DNA of 7,650 nt. Origin: an uncultured Opitutia bacterium (lineage in GTDB: Bacteria; Verrucomicrobiota; Verrucomicrobiia; Opitutales; UBA953). The position numbers and the translations under genes were made by a program. Numbering within the stretch: position 1 is the first letter of the stretch; every line of letters begins with the position of its first letter. Shown in pieces: positions 1 to 6,327 of the stretch. Location: positions 1-7,650 of the forward strand of contig CAIMFE010000181.1 in the NCBI GenBank assembly GCA_903840235.1, written 5' to 3'. The notes below the pieces were generated by a model. It made no database searches. It saw nothing but the letters and a program-made list of their open reading frames with translations, and was not told the origin of the DNA.

Positions 1-1
1 A

Positions 2-832
2 AAACTTTGTGCCTCTCTTAATCCATACGACCTCCCTCCAGAAAGATTATTTGAAGAGTGGACTAAATTAATTCTTCGCGGAGTGAAACCGTCATTAGGA
101 TTAAATTTCCTTCGCGAATGTGGGTGGACAAAATTCTTCCCGGAATTGCATGCGATGATTGGCGTGGAACAAGACGCACAATGGCATCCTGAGGGCGATG
201 TATGGGTTCACACCCTAGAATGTATGGATGTTTTTGCGAGCGAACGTCTGAACGACCGCGATGAAGACTTAATCCTTGGATTAGCTGTTTTACTGCACGA
301 TTTAGGCAAAGCGGTTACGACTAAAATTGAAGCCGATGGACGTATTCATGCCTACGGACACGAGGCTGCGAGTGAACCTCTAGCAAGAAAGTTTCTGGAT
401 CAATTAACACGAGAAACCAAATTATTGGAGGAGATTTTACCTCTCGTACGTTGGCATGGTCAGCCCTACGAGTTATGGAAAACTAAATCAGGTGATGCCT
501 CGGTGCGTCGATTAGCCAAAAAAGTTAACCGTATTGATCGTCTTATCAGAATCGACTCCGCGGATCGTCAGGGTCGCGGTCCAGCTTCTCGCGGTGTGCC
601 ATCACCTCAAGGTTTATGGCTCGCAGAGCGAGCTCAAGCATTACACGTGGAAGCGTCAGCGCCTAAGGCGATCTTGATGGGCCGCCACCTCATTGCCTTG
701 GGTTATAAGCCATCCGACTTATTCTCAAAAATCCTGCATGATGCTAACGAAGCGCAACTGGATGGAATATTTACTGATGAATCTTCCGGAGTAATTTGGT
801 TAAAAGAATATTTATCTAAAAATAATTTATAA
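2..832 (+). CDS. cca: CCA tRNA nucleotidyltransferase, C-terminal part with HD domain (5' end cut by window edge)
   Basis: The reading frame is open from base 2 to the TAA at 830-832, so the gene enters from the left; the GTG at 83 is internal, because the 27 codons before it also match the family (LPPERLFEEW segment). About 277 residues are visible. Enzymes of this family add or repair the 3' CCA end of tRNAs in the cytoplasm. The catalytic nucleotidyltransferase head lies outside the window; what remains is the tRNA-binding/body region and an HD-type phosphohydrolase domain. Numbering from the GTG at 83, I see WHPEGDVWVHT (His35, His43), the LLHDLGK motif (His72-Asp73), HAYGHE (His89, His93) and an ADRQGR motif (Asp161), all resembling the HD half of E. 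coli Cca. The ending (GRHLIALGYKP, EAQLDGIFTD) matches what I recall of Verrucomicrobia-type homologues. The HD residues look intact, so 2',3'-cyclic phosphodiesterase/phosphatase activity is plausible but inferred. The next gene begins on the base after the stop, suggesting co-transcription. Confidence 0.85.
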   Translation, partial: KLCASLNPYDLPPERLFEEWTKLILRGVKPSLGLNFLRECGWTKFFPELHAMIGVEQDAQWHPEGDVWVHTLECMDVFASERLNDRDEDLILGLAVLLHDLGKAVTTKIEADGRIHAYGHEAASEPLARKFLDQLTRETKLLEEILPLVRWHGQPYELWKTKSGDASVRRLAKKVNRIDRLIRIDSADRQGRGPASRGVPSPQGLWLAERAQALHVEASAPKAILMGRHLIALGYKPSDLFSKILHDANEAQLDGIFTDESSGVIWLKEYLSKNNL

Positions 833-1291
833 ATGAGCGCTGAGTCTGAAAAATGGAATAATCTATTGAAATCTCCAGTCGCTTGGACCGAGGTTTTATC
901 AGCTGTTCTCAAAGACTTTGAGTGTGTAACGGGTACGATTCACCGAACAGATTCGCAGACTGGATTGCTGGTTTTAACCGCCCATCAAGGCATTCCGCCC
1001 TTTGTTTTAGATAAGATTCAGACGATACCCTTTGGAAAGGGGATTGCAGGTTGTGCAGCCGAGCGACGCGAAGCGGTGCAACTTTGTAATTTGCAAATCG
1101 ATGCGACCGGTGTGGCTAAACCTGCGGCCAAGCAAACCAATGTCCAAGGAGCTTTAGCTATTCCTTTAATCAACTCTGATAATAAAGTAGTCGGCGTTTT
1201 AGGAATCGGAAAAATGCAACCTTACGAGTTTTCTGATGAAGAAATTTCCCGAGTTAACGCCATCGGAAAAATAATCCAAACCGTCCTTTAA
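833..1291 (+). CDS. Single GAF-domain protein
   Basis: This 152-residue protein is almost entirely one GAF domain. After a short N-terminal helix (about 1-28) come the strand segments TGTIHRTDSQTGLLVLTA (33-50), the IPFGKGIAGCAAERREAVQL block (65-84) and the return strands QGALAIPLI / VVGVLGIGK (105-127), then a C-terminal helix. GAF domains bind small molecules such as cyclic nucleotides, haem or amino-acid derivatives, or act as dimerisation modules. No output domain (kinase, GGDEF, HTH) is attached, so any signal must pass to a partner protein. It is probably cytoplasmic, with no signal peptide or membrane segment. Cys74 and Cys85 are present but are not placed like the catalytic cysteines of free-methionine-(R)-sulfoxide reductase. 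The ATG at 833 directly follows the TAA of the cca gene (zero spacing) and has no Shine-Dalgarno sequence, so translation by re-initiation or coupling is likely. Its stop overlaps the uvrA stop on the other strand. The ligand cannot be read from the sequence. Confidence 0.85.
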   Translation: MSAESEKWNNLLKSPVAWTEVLSAVLKDFECVTGTIHRTDSQTGLLVLTAHQGIPPFVLDKIQTIPFGKGIAGCAAERREAVQLCNLQIDATGVAKPAAKQTNVQGALAIPLINSDNKVVGVLGIGKMQPYEFSDEEISRVNAIGKIIQTVL

Positions 1292-4110
1292 TTTTTTAAG
1301 GCTTGGCCGGTAGGTGAGCCCTTAGTCTTTTTAAGATCTTCGGGCACGCCTTCAAAAATTATTTGGCCGCCTTGTGTGCCACCGGTGGGTCCAAGTTCAA
1401 TCGCCCAGTCAGCCGCTAAAATGACATCGGATTGATGTTCGATTACGATGAGCGTGGCACCGGCATCGCGCAGTCGTCCTAAAAGTTTTAAGAGTTTGGC
1501 GATATCGTCCCAGTGTAATCCTGTGGTTGGTTCGTCGAGTACGTAGAGGCGACCCGAGTGATCGCGTCGGGAGAGTTCCGAAGCCAACTTTAAGCGTTGA
1601 GCTTCGCCACCGGAAAGGGTGTTGGCGGCCTGACCTAATTTTAAATAGCCGAGTCCGACTTCTTCGAGGGTGCGAAGCTTTTCGGCCAAGCGGGGCTGGG
1701 CCTTGAAGACTTCGACGGCTTCTTTGACCGAGAGTTTTAAGGCATCGGAAATATTTAATCCTTTGAAGCGAACTTCCAGAGTTTCGCGATTGAATCGGCG
1801 ACCCGCACAGCTCGGACATTCAACAAACGTTTCGCCTAGGAATTGCATGTCGAGGGCCACAAAACCTTCGCCGGTACAAGTTTCACAACGTCCACCACGA
1901 ACATTAAAACTGAAACGTCCAGCATTATAGCCACGTACTTTTGCCAACGGGAGTGATGACCACAGTTCGCGCATTAAATCCATAATGCCTGTGAAGGTGG
2001 CAGGATTGGAACGTGGGCTTCGTCCGATCGGTTCTTGGTCTACCGCAGTGAACGCATTGATTTTTTCTAGTCCATCAATGCCACCGTGAACGCCTGGAAT
2101 AAGTTTCGCCCCATTAATTTTGCGAGCGGCGACTGCCGATAAAATATCGATAGCGAGCGTACTTTTTCCAGAACCCGAAACACCGCAAACTGCCGTAATA
2201 TTTCCGATAGGGAATTTAACAGTGATATTTTTTAAATTATTTTCCTTCGCGTTTTTAACGGTGATGTACTCTTTGCCGATAGGTTTATGTTGGATAATTT
2301 TATCTAAACTAGCTCTGCCCGAAAGATAAGCCCCTGTTCGAGAAGTGGTATGTTTTTTACACTCATCCGGAGTGCCTTCGAAGACGACTTTACCCCCATC
2401 GATACCGGCTCCAGGCCCCATTTCTACTAAGTGATCTGCGGCGAGCATCATATCGCGGTCGTGTTCAACAACGACCAAAGTGTTTTCGAGATCACGTAAC
2501 CCGTGAAGTGATTTAATCAGTCGGCTATGGTCGGCTGGGTGTAATCCGATGCTCGGTTCATCGAGAACATAGGTGACGCCTACCAGGCCAAGACCCAGCT
2601 GTGTGGCGAGACGAACCCGTTGACCTTCACCACCAGAGAGCGAATTAATTTCTCGATTAAGTGTGAGGTAGGTTAGGCCAGCATCGTTTAAAAAGGTGAG
2701 TCTCTGTTCAAGTCCACGTCGGGCTTCCTCGAGACTTTTTACGGAATCTAATTCAGAAAGCTTTTGGGTGAAATTTAAAGCATCGGGAATGGTGAGTGCT
2801 AAAAAGTCCGCGATATTTTTTCCTGCGAGTTTGAGTGAGAGGGCGGCAGGGTTGAGACGTTGTCCCTGACAGGTTGAGCAAGTCGATCCCGATTGGAATT
2901 GTAAGAGTCGCTGACGCAGAGATTCGCCCGTGGTCGTGCGAAATGCTTCGGCTAGTTCGGCGAACATCCCTTCCCATTTTGATTCCACCGGTTTACGTCC
3001 TTTTTTCGGCGGGAGTAGAAAAATTCGTTGGGCGTCTCCGTGTAATAATACTTTTCTTATTTCAGGAGAAAGTTCGGACCAAGGTTTTTTGAGGTCGAAT
3101 GGTAATTGTTCAGCGAGGGCGCGCGTAATCGCATTACGACGAATTAAAGTTTTACGCGTGGCACATTTCCAAGGTTTTACGGCACCGTCATCGATGGAAA
3201 GTTTTTCGTTTGGAATCGACAGAGCTTCTTGAAATTTAAGCTGTCGACCCAGTCCACCACAATCTGGACAGGCGCCCGAGGGGTGATTATGCGAAAGGGC
3301 GCGTGGTTCTAAAGGCTCGGATACCTCGCCGCATTTTTCGCAGGATAAGTTAAGTGAAACCGGATATTCTTTCCAGGTTTGGTCAGTGGACTCGGCTAAA
3401 ACGACGGCTCTTTGACGTCCTTCGCGAAAAGCTAATTCCAGTGAATCGGCGAGGCGACTGCGTTGGTCGGTACCGGTGACGAGGCGATCGACCACGACTT
3501 CGAGCGTTAAATTTTCGCGACCTTTCAGAATACCTTCAGCTTCTTCGGTGGTGACGATTTGTTTGTTGATGCGGACACGAGTGAAGCCGCGGCGACTCAG
3601 GTCGGCGCAATTTTCAAGAAGTACGGAAGGTCGATCGTGATTAACCGGTGCGATGATGATGACTTTGGTGCCGACGGGAATTTTTTCTAAACTACGCAGA
3701 GTGTCGTCGAGTGAACGCTGTTTTATTGGGGCACCATCTTTTAGGCAGAAACGTTGACCACCTAAAATCCAGAGAGGTCGCGCGTGATCAGCGATTTCGG
3801 TGAGGGTTGCGATGGTTGAACGCGGGTTGGTATTACCCTGAGTGCGTTGGGCGATGGCGATGACAGGGGAGAGACCTTTGATGAAATCGATGTCGGGTCG
3901 ATTTACAGATTCCAGCAGTCCGCGGGCTTTAGCCGAAAGGGATTCCAGGTATTGGCGCGACCCTTCGGCATGTAATGTGTCAAAAGCCAGAGATGATTTA
4001 CCCGATCCGCTCACACCTGTAATTACCGTCAATTGATGTCGTGGGATGACCAGTTCGACGTTTTTGAGGTTATGGGTGCGGGCGCCCTTGATGTGGATGG
4101 GTGAACTCAA
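1288..4110 (-). CDS. uvrA: Excinuclease ABC subunit A (UvrA)
   Basis: UvrA is the damage-recognition ATPase of nucleotide excision repair; it dimerises, scans DNA and loads UvrB. The 940 residues equal the length of E. coli UvrA and carry both ABC modules. Module I has Walker A GVSGSGKS (32-39), signature LSGGE (491-495) and Walker B VLDEPS (515-520). Module II has Walker A GVSGSGKS (643-650), LSGGE (832-836) and VLDEP (857-861). The UvrB-binding region is present (about 120-245, including GFTRVRI and LEVVVDRL), which argues against a UvrB-independent class II UvrA2. Zinc ligands are seen at C257/C260/C281/C284 and C742/C745/C765/C768, plus a CxxC at 411-414. The conserved PIGRSPRSNPATFTG block lies at 694-708. 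The start is a TTG (complement of 4108-4110): an in-frame stop lies just upstream and no early in-frame ATG exists. An AAGG lies 15 bases upstream of it, too far for a normal ribosome site. No LexA-like box was recognised upstream. Some Verrucomicrobia carry more than one UvrA, so a paralogue role cannot be excluded. Confidence 0.9.
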   Translation of the reverse strand: MSSPIHIKGARTHNLKNVELVIPRHQLTVITGVSGSGKSSLAFDTLHAEGSRQYLESLSAKARGLLESVNRPDIDFIKGLSPVIAIAQRTQGNTNPRSTIATLTEIADHARPLWILGGQRFCLKDGAPIKQRSLDDTLRSLEKIPVGTKVIIIAPVNHDRPSVLLENCADLSRRGFTRVRINKQIVTTEEAEGILKGRENLTLEVVVDRLVTGTDQRSRLADSLELAFREGRQRAVVLAESTDQTWKEYPVSLNLSCEKCGEVSEPLEPRALSHNHPSGACPDCGGLGRQLKFQEALSIPNEKLSIDDGAVKPWKCATRKTLIRRNAITRALAEQLPFDLKKPWSELSPEIRKVLLHGDAQRIFLLPPKKGRKPVESKWEGMFAELAEAFRTTTGESLRQRLLQFQSGSTCSTCQGQRLNPAALSLKLAGKNIADFLALTIPDALNFTQKLSELDSVKSLEEARRGLEQRLTFLNDAGLTYLTLNREINSLSGGEGQRVRLATQLGLGLVGVTYVLDEPSIGLHPADHSRLIKSLHGLRDLENTLVVVEHDRDMMLAADHLVEMGPGAGIDGGKVVFEGTPDECKKHTTSRTGAYLSGRASLDKIIQHKPIGKEYITVKNAKENNLKNITVKFPIGNITAVCGVSGSGKSTLAIDILSAVAARKINGAKLIPGVHGGIDGLEKINAFTAVDQEPIGRSPRSNPATFTGIMDLMRELWSSLPLAKVRGYNAGRFSFNVRGGRCETCTGEGFVALDMQFLGETFVECPSCAGRRFNRETLEVRFKGLNISDALKLSVKEAVEVFKAQPRLAEKLRTLEEVGLGYLKLGQAANTLSGGEAQRLKLASELSRRDHSGRLYVLDEPTTGLHWDDIAKLLKLLGRLRDAGATLIVIEHQSDVILAADWAIELGPTGGTQGGQIIFEGVPEDLKKTKGSPTGQALKN
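1296..1332 (+). terminator. Possible intrinsic terminator for the cca-GAF transcript, inside the uvrA 3' coding end
   Basis: Just past the GAF stop, the plus strand can form a stem pairing TTAAGGCT (1296-1303) with AGCCCTTAG (1317-1325). It has one bulged C and one G-U pair, a 13-base loop, and is followed by TCTTTTT (1326-1332). This is the layout of a Rho-independent terminator for rightward transcription. The stem is short and only moderately GC-rich, so efficiency is uncertain. It lies wholly within the last codons of uvrA on the opposite strand; read in the uvrA direction it lacks a trailing U-run. Confidence 0.4.
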
Positions 4111-4224
4111 AGTCTTATTTAATTACCTTTTTAGGGAAAAACCGCAAATCAGCCAGAATGTATTTAATGACTTTGGCTGGTCGTTAATAACTTTTATTTA
4201 AATCACTTTCTCTCCCGCTTGTAA
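4111..4224. promoter_or_regulatory. Divergent uvrA / SGNH-gene intergenic region with inverted repeat
   Basis: This 114-bp AT-rich spacer must hold the promoters of both uvrA (leftward) and the SGNH-family gene (rightward). The clearest structure is an inverted repeat at 4148-4181: CAGCCA (4150-4155) and TGGCTG (4174-4179), with flanking pairs that extend it to about ten positions, two of them G-U. It is centred on an AT-rich spacer. Such a site could be a dimeric-regulator operator or an RNA hairpin in the leader of either gene. Candidate -35/-10 hexamers exist on both strands (for example TTGGCT at 4174-4179 rightward), but none is a good consensus match. No SOS box of the CTGT-N8-ACAG or GAAC-N4-GTTC type was found. 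Confidence 0.4.
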
Positions 4225-5130
4225 ATGTTCATGGTGATGTTCATGCCATGGTTATTTTTCATCTGTCTGATTTGGGTACATCCGGCTCTTTATGCGGATA
4301 GTTCCGCGCCCCGTATTCTATTTTTAGGAGATGAAAATACATTTAATGGTGGTTGGGTAGTCGAAGTGGAGTCGGCCATACGTGCGCAAAAAGGGTATGC
4401 TCGCGTGAGCATCGTTAATATGGGCCTGTTGAGTGAAACCGTTTCAGGTTTATCCGAGCCGGGGCATGCGGGTGGCAGTTTTACACGGCCCCATTTAAAG
4501 AACCGCTTACCTCAAATTTTGGCTCAATATAAACCGACACTGGTGATTGCTCAGTACGGGATGAATGATGGTATTTATTTACCTCTGGATCAGAACCGAT
4601 TCAAAGCGTTCCAAGACGGAATAATTAATTTAAGAAATGACTGTATTAAATCAGGAGCCAAAATTATTTTATTAACTCCGTCCTTATACGCTCCTGATAA
4701 GTTTCCTCAAGTAATGGAGTATGAAAAAGTTTTACAGGCCTACTCTGCCTGGATGGTCGCTCAGCGTAAAGCAGGTTGGCAGGTGGTTGATGTGCATTCA
4801 CGTTTATTGCTGGAATATAATAACGCTAAACGGGCGGATCCAAAATTTATTTATGCCAACAACGGAGTGCACCCCACGGAAAAGGGAAACAGTCTTATCG
4901 CTCGTTCAGTCTGGGATGGCTTGGCCGCAAACATGATCTGGGTAAAAGATACACCACTCATTTCCGATACTGCAAAAAATAGGCCACTTTATAAGAGTAT
5001 GGTAGTACTCCGTAATGCCTGGCTGTCGCAAACGGGATCTAATCACCCCTTTGTAAACTCGGGTTTACCCTTGGAAACTGCCGAAATGCGCTCCTCCGAG
5101 TATTTAAAGGAGTATTTTAAGGGACTTTAG
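4225..5130 (+). CDS. Secreted SGNH/GDSL-family protein, catalytic residues apparently lost
   Basis: This 301-residue protein opens with a signal peptide (hydrophobic 8-18; likely cleavage after ALYA, residue 24), so it is probably periplasmic or surface-exposed. The fold family is SGNH/GDSL hydrolase. Block I is ILFLGDENT (31-39), block II NMGLLSETVSGLSEPGHAGG (65-84), block III YGMND (111-115) and block V NNGVHPTEKG (from 212). Active members are esterases or acetylhydrolases using Ser from GDS and Asp/His from DxxH. Here the serine position is Glu37 (codon 4333-4335) and the Asp position is Asn213 (4861-4863), while Asn114 and His216 remain. Two of three triad residues therefore appear replaced, pointing to a binding protein or pseudoenzyme; this is inferred from motif alignment by eye. 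ATGs at codons 1, 3, 5 and 7 are alternative starts, all leaving a usable signal peptide; none has a Shine-Dalgarno sequence. The gene lies 75 bp before pstS, which has its own apparent promoter. The substrate or partner is unknown. Confidence 0.75.
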   Translation: MFMVMFMPWLFFICLIWVHPALYADSSAPRILFLGDENTFNGGWVVEVESAIRAQKGYARVSIVNMGLLSETVSGLSEPGHAGGSFTRPHLKNRLPQILAQYKPTLVIAQYGMNDGIYLPLDQNRFKAFQDGIINLRNDCIKSGAKIILLTPSLYAPDKFPQVMEYEKVLQAYSAWMVAQRKAGWQVVDVHSRLLLEYNNAKRADPKFIYANNGVHPTEKGNSLIARSVWDGLAANMIWVKDTPLISDTAKNRPLYKSMVVLRNAWLSQTGSNHPFVNSGLPLETAEMRSSEYLKEYFKGL

Positions 5131-5160
5131 TGCTTAAAATTAACCCCAAGTGGTACATAG

Positions 5161-5178
5161 CCGTCACTCGTTCGTAAC
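5161..5178 (+). promoter_or_regulatory. Putative PHO box upstream of pstS
   Basis: Two 7-base direct repeats, CCGTCAC (5161-5167) and TCGTAAC (5172-5178), are separated by 4 bases, giving an 11-bp period. This is the geometry of a PhoB-binding PHO box, in which repeats resembling CTGTCAT are spaced by 4 bp. The first repeat fits the consensus well; the second fits only partly (the core GT and the A/C end). Its place directly before pstS, the classic PhoB target, adds support. Identification is by eye; binding is inferred. Confidence 0.6.
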
Positions 5179-5188
5179 AAAATAATGT

Positions 5189-5194
5189 TATAGT
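5189..5194 (+). promoter_or_regulatory. pstS: Putative pstS -10 element
   Basis: TATAGT differs from TATAAT at one position and starts 10 bases after the PHO box, the spacing known for PhoB-activated promoters where the box replaces a -35 element. Transcription would then start near 5200-5202, only a few bases before the ATG at 5206, giving a leaderless or nearly leaderless mRNA. Confidence 0.5.
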
Positions 5195-5205
5195 TAATTC
5201 CTCTT

Positions 5206-6180
5206 ATGAAACACACATTAACTTCATTGTCCTTCCTTGTTTTTGCAAGCTGTGCGCTCTCTGCACAAACCAAGGTTGATGCTACACTCCCAGACTACGC
5301 GGTCAGCTCTGGCGTTTCGGGTAATTTAAATTCAGTTGGATCCGACACCTTGAATAACTTGATGACTTTCTGGGCTGAAGGTTTCAAAGGTAAATATCCT
5401 AACGTAAATATCCAAATCGAAGGTAAAGGTTCTTCCACGGCTCCTACTGCTTTAACTTCAGGCGCTGCACAACTCGGACCTATGAGTCGCGAAATGAAGT
5501 CCAGCGAAGTCGCCGCTTTCTCTGGTAAGTTTGGTTACAAGCCTTCCAAAATTGCTGTAGCTATCGACGCTCTCGCCGTTTTCGTTCACAAAGATAATTC
5601 ACTGACTGGCTTAAGCCTCGCGCAAGTTGATGCTATCTTCTCATCGACCCGTAAACGCGGTGCACAAGCTGCTGACACCTGGGGTGCCGTCGGTGCCAAG
5701 GGCGATCTCGCTGGCAAAACTATTTCCATCTTCGGTCGTAACTCCGCTTCCGGCACTTATGGTTTCTTCAAAGAAAAAGCCTTACAGAACGGCGACTACA
5801 AGGGTTCTGTTAAAGAACAAGCTGGCTCATCAGCAGTTGTTCAAGGTGTTGCTTCAGACATCAGCGCTGTAGGTTACTCGGGTATCGGTTACAAAACTTC
5901 AGGCGTTAAGGCTTTGGGTTTAACCATCAAGGACGGCGGATCTTTCGTTGAGCCTTCTTACGAAAACTGCCTCAATGGTACCTATCCATTAGCTCGCTAC
6001 CTTTACGTCTACGTAAACAAAGCGCCTAACAAAGACATGGATAAGCTCACCAGCGAATTCATCACCTTCGTGCTTTCGAAACAAGGTCAAGAAATCACCG
6101 TAAAAGATGGTTACTACCCACTTCCTGCTGACGTGGCTAACGATAGCCGCTTAGCATTGAAGTTCTATAACGCAGAGTAA
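5206..6180 (+). CDS. pstS: Phosphate ABC transporter, periplasmic phosphate-binding protein PstS
   Basis: PstS binds inorganic phosphate in the periplasm and delivers it to the PstCAB membrane transporter. The 324-residue product has an N-terminal signal peptide (hydrophobic 5-18, cleavage probably after ALSA, residue 20). Cys16 in VFASC only poorly fits a lipobox, so a soluble periplasmic protein is more likely than a lipoprotein. The mature part shows the PstS-like pattern: VGSDTL (44-49), EGKGSSTAP (72-80), LGPMSREM (90-97), IDALAVFVH (120-128), GRNSASGTYGFF (177-188) and AVGYSGIGY (221-229). Gly/Ser/Thr/Arg/Asp residues in these loops (Ser46, Asp47, Asp121, Arg178, Ser182-Thr184) are the probable phosphate contacts, by analogy with E. 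coli PstS. Codon choice leans more to C-ending codons than in neighbouring genes, consistent with high expression. A PHO-box-like element and a -10 lie immediately upstream, with no Shine-Dalgarno sequence. The gene is followed after 3 bases by a long hairpin and then by the permease gene. Confidence 0.9.
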   Translation: MKHTLTSLSFLVFASCALSAQTKVDATLPDYAVSSGVSGNLNSVGSDTLNNLMTFWAEGFKGKYPNVNIQIEGKGSSTAPTALTSGAAQLGPMSREMKSSEVAAFSGKFGYKPSKIAVAIDALAVFVHKDNSLTGLSLAQVDAIFSSTRKRGAQAADTWGAVGAKGDLAGKTISIFGRNSASGTYGFFKEKALQNGDYKGSVKEQAGSSAVVQGVASDISAVGYSGIGYKTSGVKALGLTIKDGGSFVEPSYENCLNGTYPLARYLYVYVNKAPNKDMDKLTSEFITFVLSKQGQEITVKDGYYPLPADVANDSRLALKFYNAE

Positions 6181-6183
6181 TTT

Positions 6184-6256
6184 GGTCTCGATCCGTCCCA
6201 TTGCCACCACGCCGTTTGGCCGGTTAATAAAGTGCAATGGGTACGGACTCGGGTCC
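6184..6256 (+). other. Long imperfect hairpin directly downstream of pstS
   Basis: The arms 6184-6204 and 6234-6256 can form 20 pairs, 19 of them Watson-Crick: 8 uninterrupted inner pairs (CCCATTGC with GCAATGGG), a bulged T (6242), 5 pairs, a bulged C (6248), 5 pairs including one G-U, one mismatch, then 2 more. The 29-base loop contains GCC-GTTT-GGC, which may form a small inner stem (6211-6220). It begins 3 bases after the pstS stop. No T-run follows, so it does not look like a complete Rho-independent terminator. A 3'-end stabiliser or attenuator that raises pstS mRNA above the downstream permease mRNA is the likeliest role, by inference. Confidence 0.7.
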
Positions 6257-6270
6257 TCCTGCTTTTAGAT

Positions 6271-6288
6271 TGGCGGATTTTTCTGCCA
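6271..6288 (+). other. Second short hairpin in the pstS-pstC spacer
   Basis: TGGCGGA (6271-6277) and TCTGCCA (6282-6288) form a 7-bp stem with one G-U pair and a TTTT tetraloop. It lies 14 bases after the long hairpin and about 40 bases before the pstC start. It could add to processing or attenuation between the two genes, or be incidental. There is no downstream T-run. Confidence 0.45.
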
Positions 6289-6327
6289 TGTTCAATTTAA
6301 CGTCAGTCAACCGTTCGCCTAAATTAC

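Noticed and set aside
703..912. 69-codon minus-strand open frame across the cca/GAF junction
   Set aside because: It is antisense to two well-supported genes, has no recognisable protein pattern and no start signal.
833..1291. GAF protein as free-methionine-(R)-sulfoxide reductase
   Set aside because: Cys74 and Cys85 do not fall at the catalytic cysteine positions of that family, and its characteristic GVCG and HIACD motifs are absent.
1409..1819. 136-codon minus-strand open frame, with others at 1670-1930, 2120-2329, 2753-2977, 2874-3092, 2930-3232 and 3842-4036
   Set aside because: All are out-of-frame or antisense readings of uvrA, whose frame is full length with every ABC and zinc motif intact.
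4111..4224. SOS (LexA) box upstream of uvrA
   Set aside because: Neither the proteobacterial CTGT-N8-ACAG nor the GAAC-N4-GTTC type motif is present on either strand.
4225..4251. Direct repeat ATGTTCATG (4225-4233, 4237-4245) and a small CATGG/CCATG inverted repeat over the SGNH start
   Set aside because: It is very short and explained by Met/Phe-rich signal-peptide codons; too weak to call a regulatory structure.
5206..5268. Lipoprotein signal (lipobox) at Cys16 of PstS
   Set aside because: The residues before the cysteine (V-F-A-S) fit the lipobox poorly, while ALSA at 17-20 is a good ordinary signal-peptidase site.
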